From positions 186,001 through 250,000 of the forward strand of contig DASZJG010000089.1 in assembly GCA_035948315.1 (NCBI GenBank): a stretch of 64,000 nucleotides of DNA, written 5' to 3'. The translations under genes were made by a program, and so were the position numbers. The DNA is from CAJCJE01 sp035948315 (lineage in GTDB: Bacteria; Actinomycetota; Actinomycetes; Mycobacteriales; Pseudonocardiaceae). This document shows, piece after piece, positions 40,802 to 49,390 of this stretch. The notes beneath the pieces are model-generated. The model was not told the DNA's origin. It did not search any database and worked only from the letters and a program-made list of their open reading frames with translations. The stretch's first letter is position 1. Each line of letters begins with the position of its first letter.

Positions 40802-41788
40802 GTGGCGGAAGCGCGTGTGATCCCACTGCACGGAAACACCGACCCCACCGAGACCTACCCACCCCGCCCCAACGGACGCCGGCGTCCCATCCCGGTGCCG
40901 CCGCGCGAGCCCGCGCCGGTGGCGACCCTGCCCACGAGCACCAGTACGTCGACCGGTGATCGACTGGCCGACTTCCTGCGGTTCCTCCGGCACCGGCTCG
41001 CCGGCGACTACGAGATCGACGAGTTCGGGTTCGACGCCGAACTGACCGACACCGTGCTGCTGCCACCGCTGCGGCAGCTTTACCAGAAGTGGTTCCGCGT
41101 CGAGGTTTTCGGCGCCAACAACCTGCCGAGGCAGGGCGGCGCGCTGATCGTCGCCAACCACTCCGGCACCCTCCCGCTCGACGCGGTGATGACCGCGGTC
41201 GCCGTGCACGACAACACCCCACGTCGTCGGCACCTGCGCATGCTCGGCGCCGACCTGGTCTTCCGCACGCCGGTCGTCGGGCCGCTGGCGCGCAAGTCCG
41301 GGCAAACGCTGGCCTGCAACGCGGACGCCGAACGGCTGCTCGGCGCAGGCGAACTCGTCGGAGTCTGGCCGGAAGGCTTCAAGGGCATCGGCAAGCCGTT
41401 CCGCGACCGGTACAAGCTTCAGCGCTTCGGTCGGGGCGGGTTCGTGTCGGCGGCGCTGCGCACCGGGGTGCCGATCGTGCCGTGTTCGATCGTCGGCGCG
41501 GAGGAGATCTATCCGAAGATCGCCGACATCAAGCCGTTGGCGAGGCTGTTCGGGTTGCCGTATTTCCCGGTGACGCCGCTGTTCCCGCTGTTCGGCCCGC
41601 TCGGCGCGGTCCCGCTGCCGTCGAAGTGGTACATCGAGTTCGGCGAGCCCATCGCGACCGACGAACAGGCGGCCGGCGCCGAGGACGATCCGATGCTGGT
41701 GTTCAACCTGACCGACCAGGTCCGGGAGACGATCCAGCAGACCCTGTACCGGCTGCTGTCCCAGCGGCGGAGCGCGTTCCTCGGCTGA
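40802..41788 (+). CDS. 1-acyl-glycerol-phosphate acyltransferase-like (PlsC family)
   Basis: The 328-residue protein has a proline-rich N-terminal tail (about 1-50), a helical region, and a PlsC-type core with LIVANHSGTLPLDAVMTAV (block 1; the H-to-D spacing is H-x6-D instead of H-x4-D), GVWPEGFKGIGKPF (block 3, EGxK) and GVPIVPCSIVGAEEIYPKI (block 4). It probably acylates a lysophospholipid or related lipid at the membrane. GTG 40802 follows AAAGGAA. It forms a pair with the epimerase gene, as in mycobacteria (Rv0502). Confidence 0.85.
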   Translation: MAEARVIPLHGNTDPTETYPPRPNGRRRPIPVPPREPAPVATLPTSTSTSTGDRLADFLRFLRHRLAGDYEIDEFGFDAELTDTVLLPPLRQLYQKWFRVEVFGANNLPRQGGALIVANHSGTLPLDAVMTAVAVHDNTPRRRHLRMLGADLVFRTPVVGPLARKSGQTLACNADAERLLGAGELVGVWPEGFKGIGKPFRDRYKLQRFGRGGFVSAALRTGVPIVPCSIVGAEEIYPKIADIKPLARLFGLPYFPVTPLFPLFGPLGAVPLPSKWYIEFGEPIATDEQAAGAEDDPMLVFNLTDQVRETIQQTLYRLLSQRRSAFLG

Positions 41789-41854
41789 GGTGCGCATAAC
41801 AGGCGAAACGCCGAATCGGCTGCTGGGTGGATGCGCGCTGGGTACGCTCCGGCC

Positions 41855-42229
41855 ATGACCCAACCGCAGGCTCAGCAGTTCCCCATCCTGGTCTCGACCA
41901 TGAACGACGTGCCCGGCTACCGGGTCGCCAGGGTGATGGGTGAGGTGTTCGGCCTCACCGTGCGCAGCCGCAACGCGTTCTCCAACATGGGCGCCGGCTT
42001 CAAGGCGTTGGCCGGCGGTGAGCTGAAGGGTTTGTCCAAGCTGCTCGGCGACTCGCGCAACGAGGCGATCGAGCGACTGTGCCAGGAAGTCATGGCCCGG
42101 GGCGGCAACGCCGTCCTGGCGATGCGGTTCGACTGCAACGAGATCGGCGGCACCGCGAGCGAGGTCGCCGCGTACGGAACCGCCGTCTACGTCGTGCCGG
42201 CCGACGGCTCGGCACCACCACAAGGCTGA
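41855..42229 (+). CDS. YbjQ/UPF0145 heavy-metal-binding-domain protein
   Basis: The 124-residue protein has the YbjQ fold: PILVSTMNDVPGYRVARVMG, EVFGLTVRSRNAFSNMGAGF, NEAIERLCQEVMARGGNAVL and YGTAVYVVP. Members form pentamers. Binding of metal or a small ligand has been suggested but not proven. The ATG at 41855 lies six bases after TACGCT, so leaderless expression is likely. A clear terminator follows. Confidence 0.85.
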   Translation: MTQPQAQQFPILVSTMNDVPGYRVARVMGEVFGLTVRSRNAFSNMGAGFKALAGGELKGLSKLLGDSRNEAIERLCQEVMARGGNAVLAMRFDCNEIGGTASEVAAYGTAVYVVPADGSAPPQG

Positions 42230-42249
42230 ATCTGAAGCGGACTTCCTGC

Positions 42250-42274
42250 AACGGGGCGGCTCAACCGCCCCGTT
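42250..42274 (+). terminator. terminator after the YbjQ-like gene
   Basis: AACGGGGCGG (42250-42259) pairs perfectly with CCGCCCCGTT (42265-42274) around a 5-nt loop, 20 nt after the stop. Confidence 0.85.
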
Positions 42275-42310
42275 CTCGCTGGTACCCCGGGTGCAAGTGC
42301 CTGCCGCCGG

Positions 42311-42338
42311 TTGTCCACATCTCACCAGATCATCCACA
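42311..42338 (+). repeat. paired DnaA-box-like motif, 19-nt spacing
   Basis: TTGTCCACA (42311-42319) and TCATCCACA (42330-42338) start 19 nt apart, the same order, spacing and sequences as the pair at 541-568, between two convergent genes. Confidence 0.5.
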
Positions 42339-42387
42339 GCCCACCCCCGAGAGTCCGGGGCGCGAACCGCGGGCCTTCAGGACGCGG

Positions 42388-43290
42388 TCAGCGGTCGCGG
42401 CGGCGGTAGGCCATGCCGGCTGCTACCGCACCGGCCAGGGCTCCGGCGCCGAGCACGGACGGGACGCCGATCTTCGCGGCTTTGCGCCCGGTGCGGAAGT
42501 CGCGGATTTCCCAGCCGCGCTTGCGGGCCTGGTCGCGTAGGGCCTGGTCCGGGTTGACGGCGACCGCGGTGCCGACGACAGACAGCATCGGCACGTCGTT
42601 GACCGAGTCGGAATATGCCGTGCACCGCCGCAGATCCAGTCCTTCGCGGGCGGCGATGGCTCGAACAGCGTGCGCTTTTGCCTTGCCGTGCAACAACTCG
42701 CCGACCAACCGTCCGGTGTAGACACCGTCGATGCTTTCCGCGACCGTCCCCATGGCGCCGGTCAGTTTGAGCCTGCGGGCGATGATCTGGGCCAGTTCGA
42801 CCGGGGTCGCGGTGACGAGCCAGACTCGCTGGCCCGCGTCGAGGTGCATCTGGGCGAGGGCTCGGGTGCCGGCCCAGATCTTGTCCGCCATCAGCTCGTC
42901 GTAGATCTCTTCGCCGAGACCGACCAGTTCGCGGACGCTGCGGCCCGCGATGAACGACAGGGCGCGCTCGCGGCTGGCGTTGATGCCTTCGGGGCTCTCC
43001 TTGCCGCCGACCCGGAATTTCACCTGCGTCCAGGCGAAGCCGGCCAGGTCCGACGTGCTGAAGTACTTGCGCGCGGCGAGGCCGCGGGCGAAGTGGAACA
43101 TCGACGCGCCCATCATCATGGTGTTGTCGACGTCGAAGAACGCGGCCGCGGTCAGGTCGGTGGGCGTGGGCAGCGGCGGGTTCGCGCCGATACCGGCGGA
43201 CGCCACCGCCGCTTCGGCGGAAGCCTCTCCGGCCAGTTCGGCGCGGCGTTCGCGCTCGGCACCCTTTGTGCTGTCACCCCGTAGTGGCAC
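42388..43290 (-). CDS. HAD-IB family phosphatase (SerB1-like)
   Basis: The 300-residue protein has a disordered acidic N-terminus (1-45), HAD motif I FFDVDNTMMMG (Asp53, Asp55), motif II VWLVTATP, and motif III/IV KAKAHAV with YSDSVNDVPMLSVVG. The last 20 residues look like a membrane-associated or hydrophobic helix (GAGALAGAVAAGMAYRRR). The subfamily includes phosphoserine phosphatase-like and glycerolipid phosphatases. The hydrophobic tail and nearby acyltransferase favour a lipid-phosphate substrate, but this is only inferred. It holds the position of Rv0505c/serB1. Confidence 0.88.
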   Translation of the reverse strand: MPLRGDSTKGAERERRAELAGEASAEAAVASAGIGANPPLPTPTDLTAAAFFDVDNTMMMGASMFHFARGLAARKYFSTSDLAGFAWTQVKFRVGGKESPEGINASRERALSFIAGRSVRELVGLGEEIYDELMADKIWAGTRALAQMHLDAGQRVWLVTATPVELAQIIARRLKLTGAMGTVAESIDGVYTGRLVGELLHGKAKAHAVRAIAAREGLDLRRCTAYSDSVNDVPMLSVVGTAVAVNPDQALRDQARKRGWEIRDFRTGRKAAKIGVPSVLGAGALAGAVAAGMAYRRRDR

Positions 43291-43377
43291 CGTGGCGCCT
43301 CCTGATAGGTCGCTGTCGGACTACTCAAGCGTAGAGCCTGTCCGCGACCTGATTCGCCCCCCTTGAGCGCGTTTCGA

Positions 43378-44613
43378 TCACTGTCCGATGTTGATCCACG
43401 GCAGGCCGGGCAGCAGCGGCGGGATTTTGGCTCCGGGCAGCGGCAGTGGCAGCGAAATCGTGGGCGGCCCGGGGAGGATCGGCGGGGTCGGCGCTGTTGG
43501 CTGCGTGGGCAACGTCACCGGGGGTGGGGCGGCGGTGGGTGTCGCGCCCGGGTGAGCGGGCGGGACCTGCGCGGGGGTTGTCGGGGTCGGTGCGGTGTTG
43601 GGCTGGTTGGCGACCGCCGGCGCCGTCGGCTGGGAGGCGGGGTTGGGCGCGATGGTGGGGGTGACCGGCTGCCGGGCGTTGGGGGCGCGGTCGCACGGGC
43701 CGGTGGCGGGCAGGACGCCGATGTCGTCGCTGTTGCCGGTGGTGACGGTGTAGCAGGAGGTCCGGGCGAGCAGGTCGGTCGCGCGCGTTTCGATCCTGGT
43801 GAGCAGGGTGCGGCTGCGGTCGTCGGCGGTCTGGGCCTCGGCGGGGAGTTTGGGGCGGACGGCGGTGAGGCGCGCGGACTGCTGGGCTGCCCAGTCGTGC
43901 AGCTGGTTCAGCACGTCCGGGCCGTTGCCGGAGGCGTAGTCGGTGAGGTCGGTGGAACCGGCGGTGGCGTCGGAGTTGAAGTCGGCGAGCGCGGTGAGGT
44001 AGTCGCCGGAGGGACTGTCGGCGGTGTCGGGGAAGCGGGCGGCGAGGGATTCGATGTCGCTGACCCGGTCGGCGGCGTAGCCGAGATGTTTGACGCCCTT
44101 GGACTCGTCGCCGAAGGTCAGGCCCATGGCCGCGGATTCGACGGTGCGGCGGATGCCGTAGAGCGGGTCACCGGGCAGGGCGCCGTTGGACAGCAGCATT
44201 GTCATCCCGCACAACGCGATGACCAGGCAGAACGCTGCGCCGACCGCGATGGCCAAGCGACCTCGGGTGCCGGTCACGCGTTGTCTGGCGGAGCCCTTCC
44301 CGGGCGCTGACAACGTTGTCTTCCGGGCGGTGTCGGCCTGCCCGGTCAGGATGGCGGGCAGTTCGGCCATGACCTTGGCGCGCATCCGCCCGCGGGCGTC
44401 CGGGGTGGGCGCGGTCGCGTTGGCGCTGCGGTTCAGGCGCAGCAGTACGGCGGATTCGCCGGCCAGTCGCGGGTCGTTGGGTTCGGTGTCGGGCTTGCTG
44501 CCGTGACCGGCCAACGCGTCAGCGGCGCGAGCGAAGCGCTCACGCTGACGGTTGCGCGTCCACGGTGTCAAGGGCCCGTGCTCACCGTTCCGGTCGTAGC
44601 GGCGGAGGTGCAT
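43378..44613 (-). CDS. DUF5667-type single-pass membrane protein, candidate anti-sigma factor (RsbN-like)
   Basis: The 411-residue protein has a cytoplasmic N-terminus of about 118 residues (RQRERFARAADALAGHG at about 22-38, then RMRAKVMAELPAIL). One membrane helix follows (LAIAVGAAFCLVIALCGMTM, about 120-140). The extracytoplasmic domain begins GALPGDPLYGIRRTVESAAM, which is the DUF5667 signature, and ends in a 120-residue proline-rich tail. It lies 88 bp downstream of the BldN-like sigma gene on the same strand, exactly where rsbN sits in Streptomyces. Sequestration of that sigma factor at the membrane is inferred. Confidence 0.75.
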   Translation of the reverse strand: MHLRRYDRNGEHGPLTPWTRNRQRERFARAADALAGHGSKPDTEPNDPRLAGESAVLLRLNRSANATAPTPDARGRMRAKVMAELPAILTGQADTARKTTLSAPGKGSARQRVTGTRGRLAIAVGAAFCLVIALCGMTMLLSNGALPGDPLYGIRRTVESAAMGLTFGDESKGVKHLGYAADRVSDIESLAARFPDTADSPSGDYLTALADFNSDATAGSTDLTDYASGNGPDVLNQLHDWAAQQSARLTAVRPKLPAEAQTADDRSRTLLTRIETRATDLLARTSCYTVTTGNSDDIGVLPATGPCDRAPNARQPVTPTIAPNPASQPTAPAVANQPNTAPTPTTPAQVPPAHPGATPTAAPPPVTLPTQPTAPTPPILPGPPTISLPLPLPGAKIPPLLPGLPWINIGQ

Positions 44614-44701
44614 GATCGATGATGTGCGTCGTCAACCATGTCGACCTGAGCAACGAGCGGAATCGATCTGGGTTACGGGCGACGCACCGGTAGCCGGCGG
44701 G

Positions 44702-45478
44702 CTAGTTCGGTTCGGTGCGCAGGAGTTGGGCCAGCCGGCGGACGGCGCGGTGCTGGAGGGCCTTGATCGCGCCGGTGTTGCGCTTCATGATTTCGGCGGT
44801 TTCCGCGACCGAAAGCCCTTGCAGGAACCGCAGCACGATGCATTCGCGTTGGTCCTCACCTAACTGCTCGACGCAGCTCAGCAGTTCCGCGTGCGCGATG
44901 TTGGTCAGCACCTGGGTTTCCGGGCCGATCGCGACGGCCTGGCCGTCGTCCGGGTCGGCCGTGCTCACCTCGAGCCGGAAGCGGCTGGACTTGACGTGGT
45001 CGAGCACGATGTTGCGGGCGATGGTGACGAACCAGGCGCCCACGTCGCGGCCCTGGTAGCTGACCGAGTTGATCCGGCGGAACGCGCGCAGGAACGTCTC
45101 ACTGGTGACGTCTTCGGCTAAGGAACGGTCACCGATGCGGAACAGGACGTACCGGAAGACCACGTCCACGTACCGGTCGTACAGCTCGCCGAAGGCGGCG
45201 GCGTCGCCCTGCTGTGCGCGGCGGACGAGGTCCCAGGCTCCTCCACTGGGCTCGTCGGTGTCGGATTCGTCCCGTTCATGGGCGCCCGGGGCGCTCGTCG
45301 GTTCGGGGATCGATTCGTCGCCGAGGGGGAGTTGTCCAGTCAGGCGTGAATCGGACGCGGTTACGGACAGTTGCTCGACCTCGGTCGAGACAGCACGACC
45401 AGGCAACCGGTCCCCGTGAGGTTGACCGGTTGCGGACAGCTTGATCGTCCGCCCGCTCGCGCGGGCCGCGCCGTTCAT
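44702..45478 (-). CDS. ECF sigma factor, BldN-like
   Basis: The 258-residue protein has an unusual N-terminal extension of about 80 residues before sigma region 2 (AWDLVRRAQQGDAAAFGELY). Region 2.4 follows as DVGAWFVTIARNIVLDHVKS and SRFRLEVSTAD, then region 4 (ECIVLRFLQGLSVAETAEIM and GAIKALQHRAVRRLAQLL). The QGRD(V/F)GAW...DH(V/F)KSSRFRLEV block is very close to Streptomyces sigma BldN, which is also made as a proprotein with an N-terminal extension and lies near rex-hem genes. In filamentous actinomycetes BldN drives aerial growth genes. The extension start (ATG 45478) is not certain. Confidence 0.85.
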   Translation of the reverse strand: MNGAARASGRTIKLSATGQPHGDRLPGRAVSTEVEQLSVTASDSRLTGQLPLGDESIPEPTSAPGAHERDESDTDEPSGGAWDLVRRAQQGDAAAFGELYDRYVDVVFRYVLFRIGDRSLAEDVTSETFLRAFRRINSVSYQGRDVGAWFVTIARNIVLDHVKSSRFRLEVSTADPDDGQAVAIGPETQVLTNIAHAELLSCVEQLGEDQRECIVLRFLQGLSVAETAEIMKRNTGAIKALQHRAVRRLAQLLRTEPN

Positions 45479-45867
45479 GTCCTGGCGACCACCGATAGGT
45501 CATCTTGCCTGGTCGAACCCGCCGCCACCAGGGCAGCGGAGCACCGGTTGTCGGGATCGCTCGCGGGTGAGTGCATGGCCACGCCCTCGTTCTCTCCTCC
45601 GGCCTGGTGGACAACGCCTGCACGTTACTGGTGGTTAACCTGTCCAAGGCTGACACAGCATACGTGCCGTAGCTACCGGTGAGTAGTTTGAAATTGGTTC
45701 CGATAGCGCATCGACCCGCTGGGTGCCGGCCTTGAGTGCACCACTCATACCGGGCAACGCGCGAGTTGCCCGGTCATGACGCGGGTCTGGGTCGTTGTGC
45801 TGCCGGATAAGGTGATTCCCGCGTAGCTTGCCGCTGCGATCAGCGCAGCCCGCAGTCAGGAGGGTCA
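45479..45867. other. divergent promoter region, sigma factor / acyl-CoA synthetase
   Basis: This 389-bp gap separates divergent genes. It contains the palindrome GGTTAACC (45633-45640) and a TAGCTACCGGTGAGTAG-like dyad around 45670-45690. It should hold the regulated promoter of the sigma gene. The acyl-CoA synthetase has a strong AGGAGG (45858-45863). No small gene is seen. Confidence 0.4.
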
Positions 45868-47391
45868 ATGACGACCGGCGCCCCAGCGGATGCTCCGAGC
45901 GCTTCGGCGAGCAACATCGCCGATCTGGTCGCCTCGGCCGCCGCCCGCGGTCCCGCGCATGCCGCGCTGATCGACGCCGAGGACGGGCGGACGCTGTCCT
46001 GGTCGGAGGTGGACGCGGCCGCGGACGCACAGGCCGCCGCGCTGGTCGAGGCCGGGATCGCCCCCGGCGACCGGGTCGCGGTGCGGCTGCCGACCGGTTC
46101 GTCCTACTGCATCGCGGTGTTCGCCGTGCTGCGCGCCGGTGCCGTCGTGGTGCCGTTGAACACCGACGTGCCGCCGAGGGTGGTCGCCGAGCTGGTGGAG
46201 AACTCCGGGGCGACCGCGCTGATCGGCGACCCGGTGGCCGGCGTCGACCTGCGCCGGTTCGACGCGCCGAGCAGGCCGGACGCTGATCCGCCGGAGTTCG
46301 CCGCGATCGGCGGCGGCGAGGACCTCGCGGTGCTCTGCTACACCTCGGGCACGTCCGGGCGCGCCCGCGCGGTGATGCTCTCCCACCGGGCGCTGATCAC
46401 GAACGCCGAACAGTGCGCCGCGCTGCGGCCGGCACCGGTCACGGCGGCCGATCGGCTGTTGCTTGCGCTGCCGCTCTCGCACGCCTACGGCCTCGGGCCC
46501 GGGCTGGTCCAGGTGGCCGCCGCCGGGGCGACCGCGGTGCTGTTGCCGCACTTCAGCGCGCAGGCCGCGCTGGACCTGATCGAGAAGCACCGGGTGACGA
46601 CGTTGGTCGGCGTGCCGCCGATGTATTCGGCGCTGATGACCGTGCCGCAAGAGCGGCTGCGCTCGGCGCTGTCCACGGTTCGGCTGCTCACCTCGGGGGC
46701 CGCGCCGTTGCCGGCCGAGGTGTTGGCGGCGGTGCGGCATGCGACCGGGTTGTCGGTGTTCGAGGGGTACGGGCTCACCGAGACCGGACCGGTGCTCACG
46801 TCCACGCTGGTCACCGGGCACGCCAAGCCGGGGTCGGTCGGTCGACCGCTGCCGGGTGTCGAGCTGCGGATCGTGGACAGCGACGGGGACGCGCTGCCGG
46901 GACCGGACGACGACGAGGACGACGACCTGCTCGGGGACGAGAGCGGCGGCACCGGGGTGGTCGCGGTGCGCGGGCCGAACCTGTTCAGCGGGTACTGGCC
47001 GGGTGGCGAGCACGGGCCGGGCGAGGACGGCTGGTTCCGGACCGGGGACATCGGCTACCTGGACGCGGACGGCGATCTGCACCTGGTGGACCGGGCCAAC
47101 GACCTGATCATCGTCAACGGGTTCAACGTGTATCCGCACGAGGTGGAGCGGGTGCTGGAGGAACTGCCCGCGGTGGCCGAGGCGGCGGCCGTCGGCGTGC
47201 CGGACGAGCGGACCGGCGAGGCGGTCAAGGCGGTGCTGGTGCCGCGCGCGGACGCGGAGCTGACCGCCGAGGTGGTGCTCGCGCACTGCGCGGAGCGGCT
47301 GGCCAGGTTCAAGGTGCCGAGCAGGGTGGAGTTCGTGCCGTCGCTGCCGCATTCGGCGACCGGGAAGGTCGCGCGGTCCCTGCTGCACTGA
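45868..47391 (+). CDS. acyl-CoA synthetase (AMP-forming)
   Basis: The 507-residue ANL-superfamily enzyme has the P-loop CYTSGTSGRARAVMLSH, FEGYGLTETGPVL, DGWFRTGDIGYLDADGDLHL, hinge VDRANDLIIVNGFNVYPHEV, and the catalytic lysine in HSATGKVARS. It activates a carboxylic acid, probably a fatty acid, to acyl-CoA. An acidic insertion (PGPDDDEDDDLLGDESGG) lies between the A5 region and the TGD motif, unusual for the family. The AGGAGG is 4 nt from the ATG. The next gene begins within 11 bases, so they are co-transcribed. Confidence 0.9.
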   Translation: MTTGAPADAPSASASNIADLVASAAARGPAHAALIDAEDGRTLSWSEVDAAADAQAAALVEAGIAPGDRVAVRLPTGSSYCIAVFAVLRAGAVVVPLNTDVPPRVVAELVENSGATALIGDPVAGVDLRRFDAPSRPDADPPEFAAIGGGEDLAVLCYTSGTSGRARAVMLSHRALITNAEQCAALRPAPVTAADRLLLALPLSHAYGLGPGLVQVAAAGATAVLLPHFSAQAALDLIEKHRVTTLVGVPPMYSALMTVPQERLRSALSTVRLLTSGAAPLPAEVLAAVRHATGLSVFEGYGLTETGPVLTSTLVTGHAKPGSVGRPLPGVELRIVDSDGDALPGPDDDEDDDLLGDESGGTGVVAVRGPNLFSGYWPGGEHGPGEDGWFRTGDIGYLDADGDLHLVDRANDLIIVNGFNVYPHEVERVLEELPAVAEAAAVGVPDERTGEAVKAVLVPRADAELTAEVVLAHCAERLARFKVPSRVEFVPSLPHSATGKVARSLLH

Positions 47392-47401
47392 CCGGAGGAT
47401 G

Positions 47402-47650
47402 ATGGTCGGCATGGCGCATCAGGTGACCGTGATGACCAGGGCGGGCTGCCACTCCTGCGAGGTGGCGGAGGTCGATGTCGCGCGGATCTGCGGCGAGTTG
47501 GGCGTCGAGTGGTCGGCGACGGACGTGGACAGCGATCCCGAGCTGCGCGCCGAGTACGGCGACCGGGTCCCGGTGATCGTCATCGACGGCGCCGAGCACG
47601 GGTACTGGCAGGTCGAGGAGGACCGCTTCCGGCGCGCGCTGGCGCGCTGA
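47402..47650 (+). CDS. glutaredoxin-like thiol protein
   Basis: The 82-residue thioredoxin-fold protein carries VTVMTRAGCHSCEVAEVDVA with a CHSC redox site and the cis-proline region GDRVPVIVIDG. It matches DUF836-type glutaredoxins such as Rv0508, which likewise sits before the hem genes (from memory). It may use mycothiol as reductant. The start is uncertain among ATG 47399, 47402 and 47411, with GGAGG at 47394-47398. It lies directly after the acyl-CoA synthetase. Confidence 0.85.
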   Translation: MVGMAHQVTVMTRAGCHSCEVAEVDVARICGELGVEWSATDVDSDPELRAEYGDRVPVIVIDGAEHGYWQVEEDRFRRALAR

Positions 47651-47741
47651 CGCCGCGTTTGTCTTACCAGGTGCTTACCGATCGGACGTAGGACCGCGAA
47701 ACAGGTGCGATCCGAAGCCGGGAGAGCGTCGTATATCGAGT

Positions 47742-49352
47742 GTGAGCCGCGAAACCCTGACGCAGGAACCCGATCTCCCCATCACCGAACCTGGGGAGCC
47801 GGGTCCGCCTCGGCTCTCGGCGCTCGCCGCGATGCTGGTCGGGGTGGTCGGCATCGGCAGCGCGGTCGCGATCGGCGAGATCATCGCGGTGTTCGTCGGG
47901 CCGACGTCCGCACCGCTGCTCGCCGTCGACGAGGAGATCGTCAACCTCACCCAGGCGCGGTTCAAGGAGTTCGCGGTCAACACGCTCGGCCTGGGCACGA
48001 ACGACAAGACCGTGCTGATGATCTCGGTCGGCGTGGCCCTGTTGGTCTTCGGGATGCTCGCCGGGCTGCTGTCCCGGCGCCGGGCCGCGCCGGGTGTCGT
48101 GCTGGCGATCCTGCTGGGTGTGCTGGGCGTGTACGTGGTGTTGCAGCGCCAGGATCTCGGGCAGCTTGGGGTGTTGTCGCCGGTCGGGAGCCTGGTCGGC
48201 GGGGTGCTGGCGTTCCGGTGGCTGCACCGGCTGGCGCTCGCGGCGGCGGCCGGGGAGGCCAAGGACGATCCGGACGAGTTCGAGGAGAGCAGGCGGAAGT
48301 TCCTGGTGACCTCGGCCGGGGTCGCGGTCGGCGCCGGCATCGTCGGCCTGGGCGGGCACGCGCTGGCCAACCGGTCCAACGCGCAGACCTCGATCGACCA
48401 GATCGGCACGCTCACGCCGGCCGACCCGGCGCCGAGGCTGCCGGCGGGCGCGGACTTCGCCGCGGCCGGGACGCCCACCTACATCACGGACAACGCGGAC
48501 TTCTACCGCATCGACACCGCGCTCACCGTTCCCCAGCTGAACGCGTCGAGCTGGTCGCTGCGCATCCACGGCATGGTCGAGCGGGAGGTCAACTTCTCCT
48601 ACGCCGACATCCGCAACCGCAGGCTGATCGAGCGGCCGGTCACGCTGACCTGCGTGTCCGAGCCGGTCGGCGGGCCCTACATCTCGACCTCGAACTTCAT
48701 CGGCGTGCCCCTGCGCGACCTGCTGCTGGAGGCAGGCGTGAAACCGGGCGCGCAGCAGCTGTTCTCGACCAGCGTGGACGGGTTCACCGTGGGCACCCCG
48801 GTCGACGTGCTGCTCGACCCGAACCGGGGCGCGATGCTCGCGATCGGGATGAACCGGCAACCGCTGCCGGTCGAGCACGGCTTCCCGGCCCGGATGGTCG
48901 TGCCCGGCCTCTACGGGTACGTGTCCGCGACCAAGTGGGTGGTCGACATGGAGCTGACCACCTGGGACAAGCAGGCGTACTGGGTGCCGCGCGGCTACTC
49001 GCAGCAGGCGCCGATCAAGACCGAGTCCCGCATCGACAAGCCGCAGGCGTACGCGACGGTCAAGCCGGGTGCGGTGACGGTCGCGGGCATCGCGTGGGCG
49101 CAGACCAAGGGGATCGCCAAGGTCGAGGTGCGGGTGGACGGCGGAGCGTGGCAGGCCGCGCAGCTGTCCACCGAGGTCAGCAAGAACACCTGGCGGATGT
49201 GGCGAGCGACGTTCGCGCTCAGGGCCGGTACGCACACGGTCGAGTCGCGGGCCACCGACGACACCGGCTACACGCAGACCGACGTGCAGGCCAACGAGAT
49301 TCCGGACGGGGCGACCGGGTGGCCGTCGGCCACGTTCACGGTTGCCGGCTGA
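47742..49352 (+). CDS. membrane-anchored sulfite-oxidase-type molybdopterin protein
   Basis: The 536-residue protein has an N-terminal membrane region of four helices (about 25-52, 90-110, 118-135, 148-165). A twin-arginine-like SRRKFLVTSAGVAVG follows (Arg184-Arg185) with a hydrophobic helix, then an oxidoreductase molybdopterin-binding domain (about 255-410) with the Mo-ligating cysteine in VTLTCVSEPVGG (Cys304), and a C-terminal Mo-co dimerisation domain (about 430-530). The catalytic part should face outside. It resembles mycobacterial Rv0218. The electron acceptor and substrate are unknown. GTG 47742 is used. Molybdenum-cofactor genes are not in the window. Confidence 0.88.
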   Translation: MSRETLTQEPDLPITEPGEPGPPRLSALAAMLVGVVGIGSAVAIGEIIAVFVGPTSAPLLAVDEEIVNLTQARFKEFAVNTLGLGTNDKTVLMISVGVALLVFGMLAGLLSRRRAAPGVVLAILLGVLGVYVVLQRQDLGQLGVLSPVGSLVGGVLAFRWLHRLALAAAAGEAKDDPDEFEESRRKFLVTSAGVAVGAGIVGLGGHALANRSNAQTSIDQIGTLTPADPAPRLPAGADFAAAGTPTYITDNADFYRIDTALTVPQLNASSWSLRIHGMVEREVNFSYADIRNRRLIERPVTLTCVSEPVGGPYISTSNFIGVPLRDLLLEAGVKPGAQQLFSTSVDGFTVGTPVDVLLDPNRGAMLAIGMNRQPLPVEHGFPARMVVPGLYGYVSATKWVVDMELTTWDKQAYWVPRGYSQQAPIKTESRIDKPQAYATVKPGAVTVAGIAWAQTKGIAKVEVRVDGGAWQAAQLSTEVSKNTWRMWRATFALRAGTHTVESRATDDTGYTQTDVQANEIPDGATGWPSATFTVAG

Positions 49353-49390
49353 TCGCCGATCGGCGACCTGGAGCAGGCCCGACCGGCGAC

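Noticed and set aside
49353..49366. 14-bp palindrome after the molybdopterin gene (TCGCCGATCGGCGA)
   Set aside because: Perfect 14-mers are expected several times by chance in 64 kb of GC-rich DNA, and it is not placed at a promoter.
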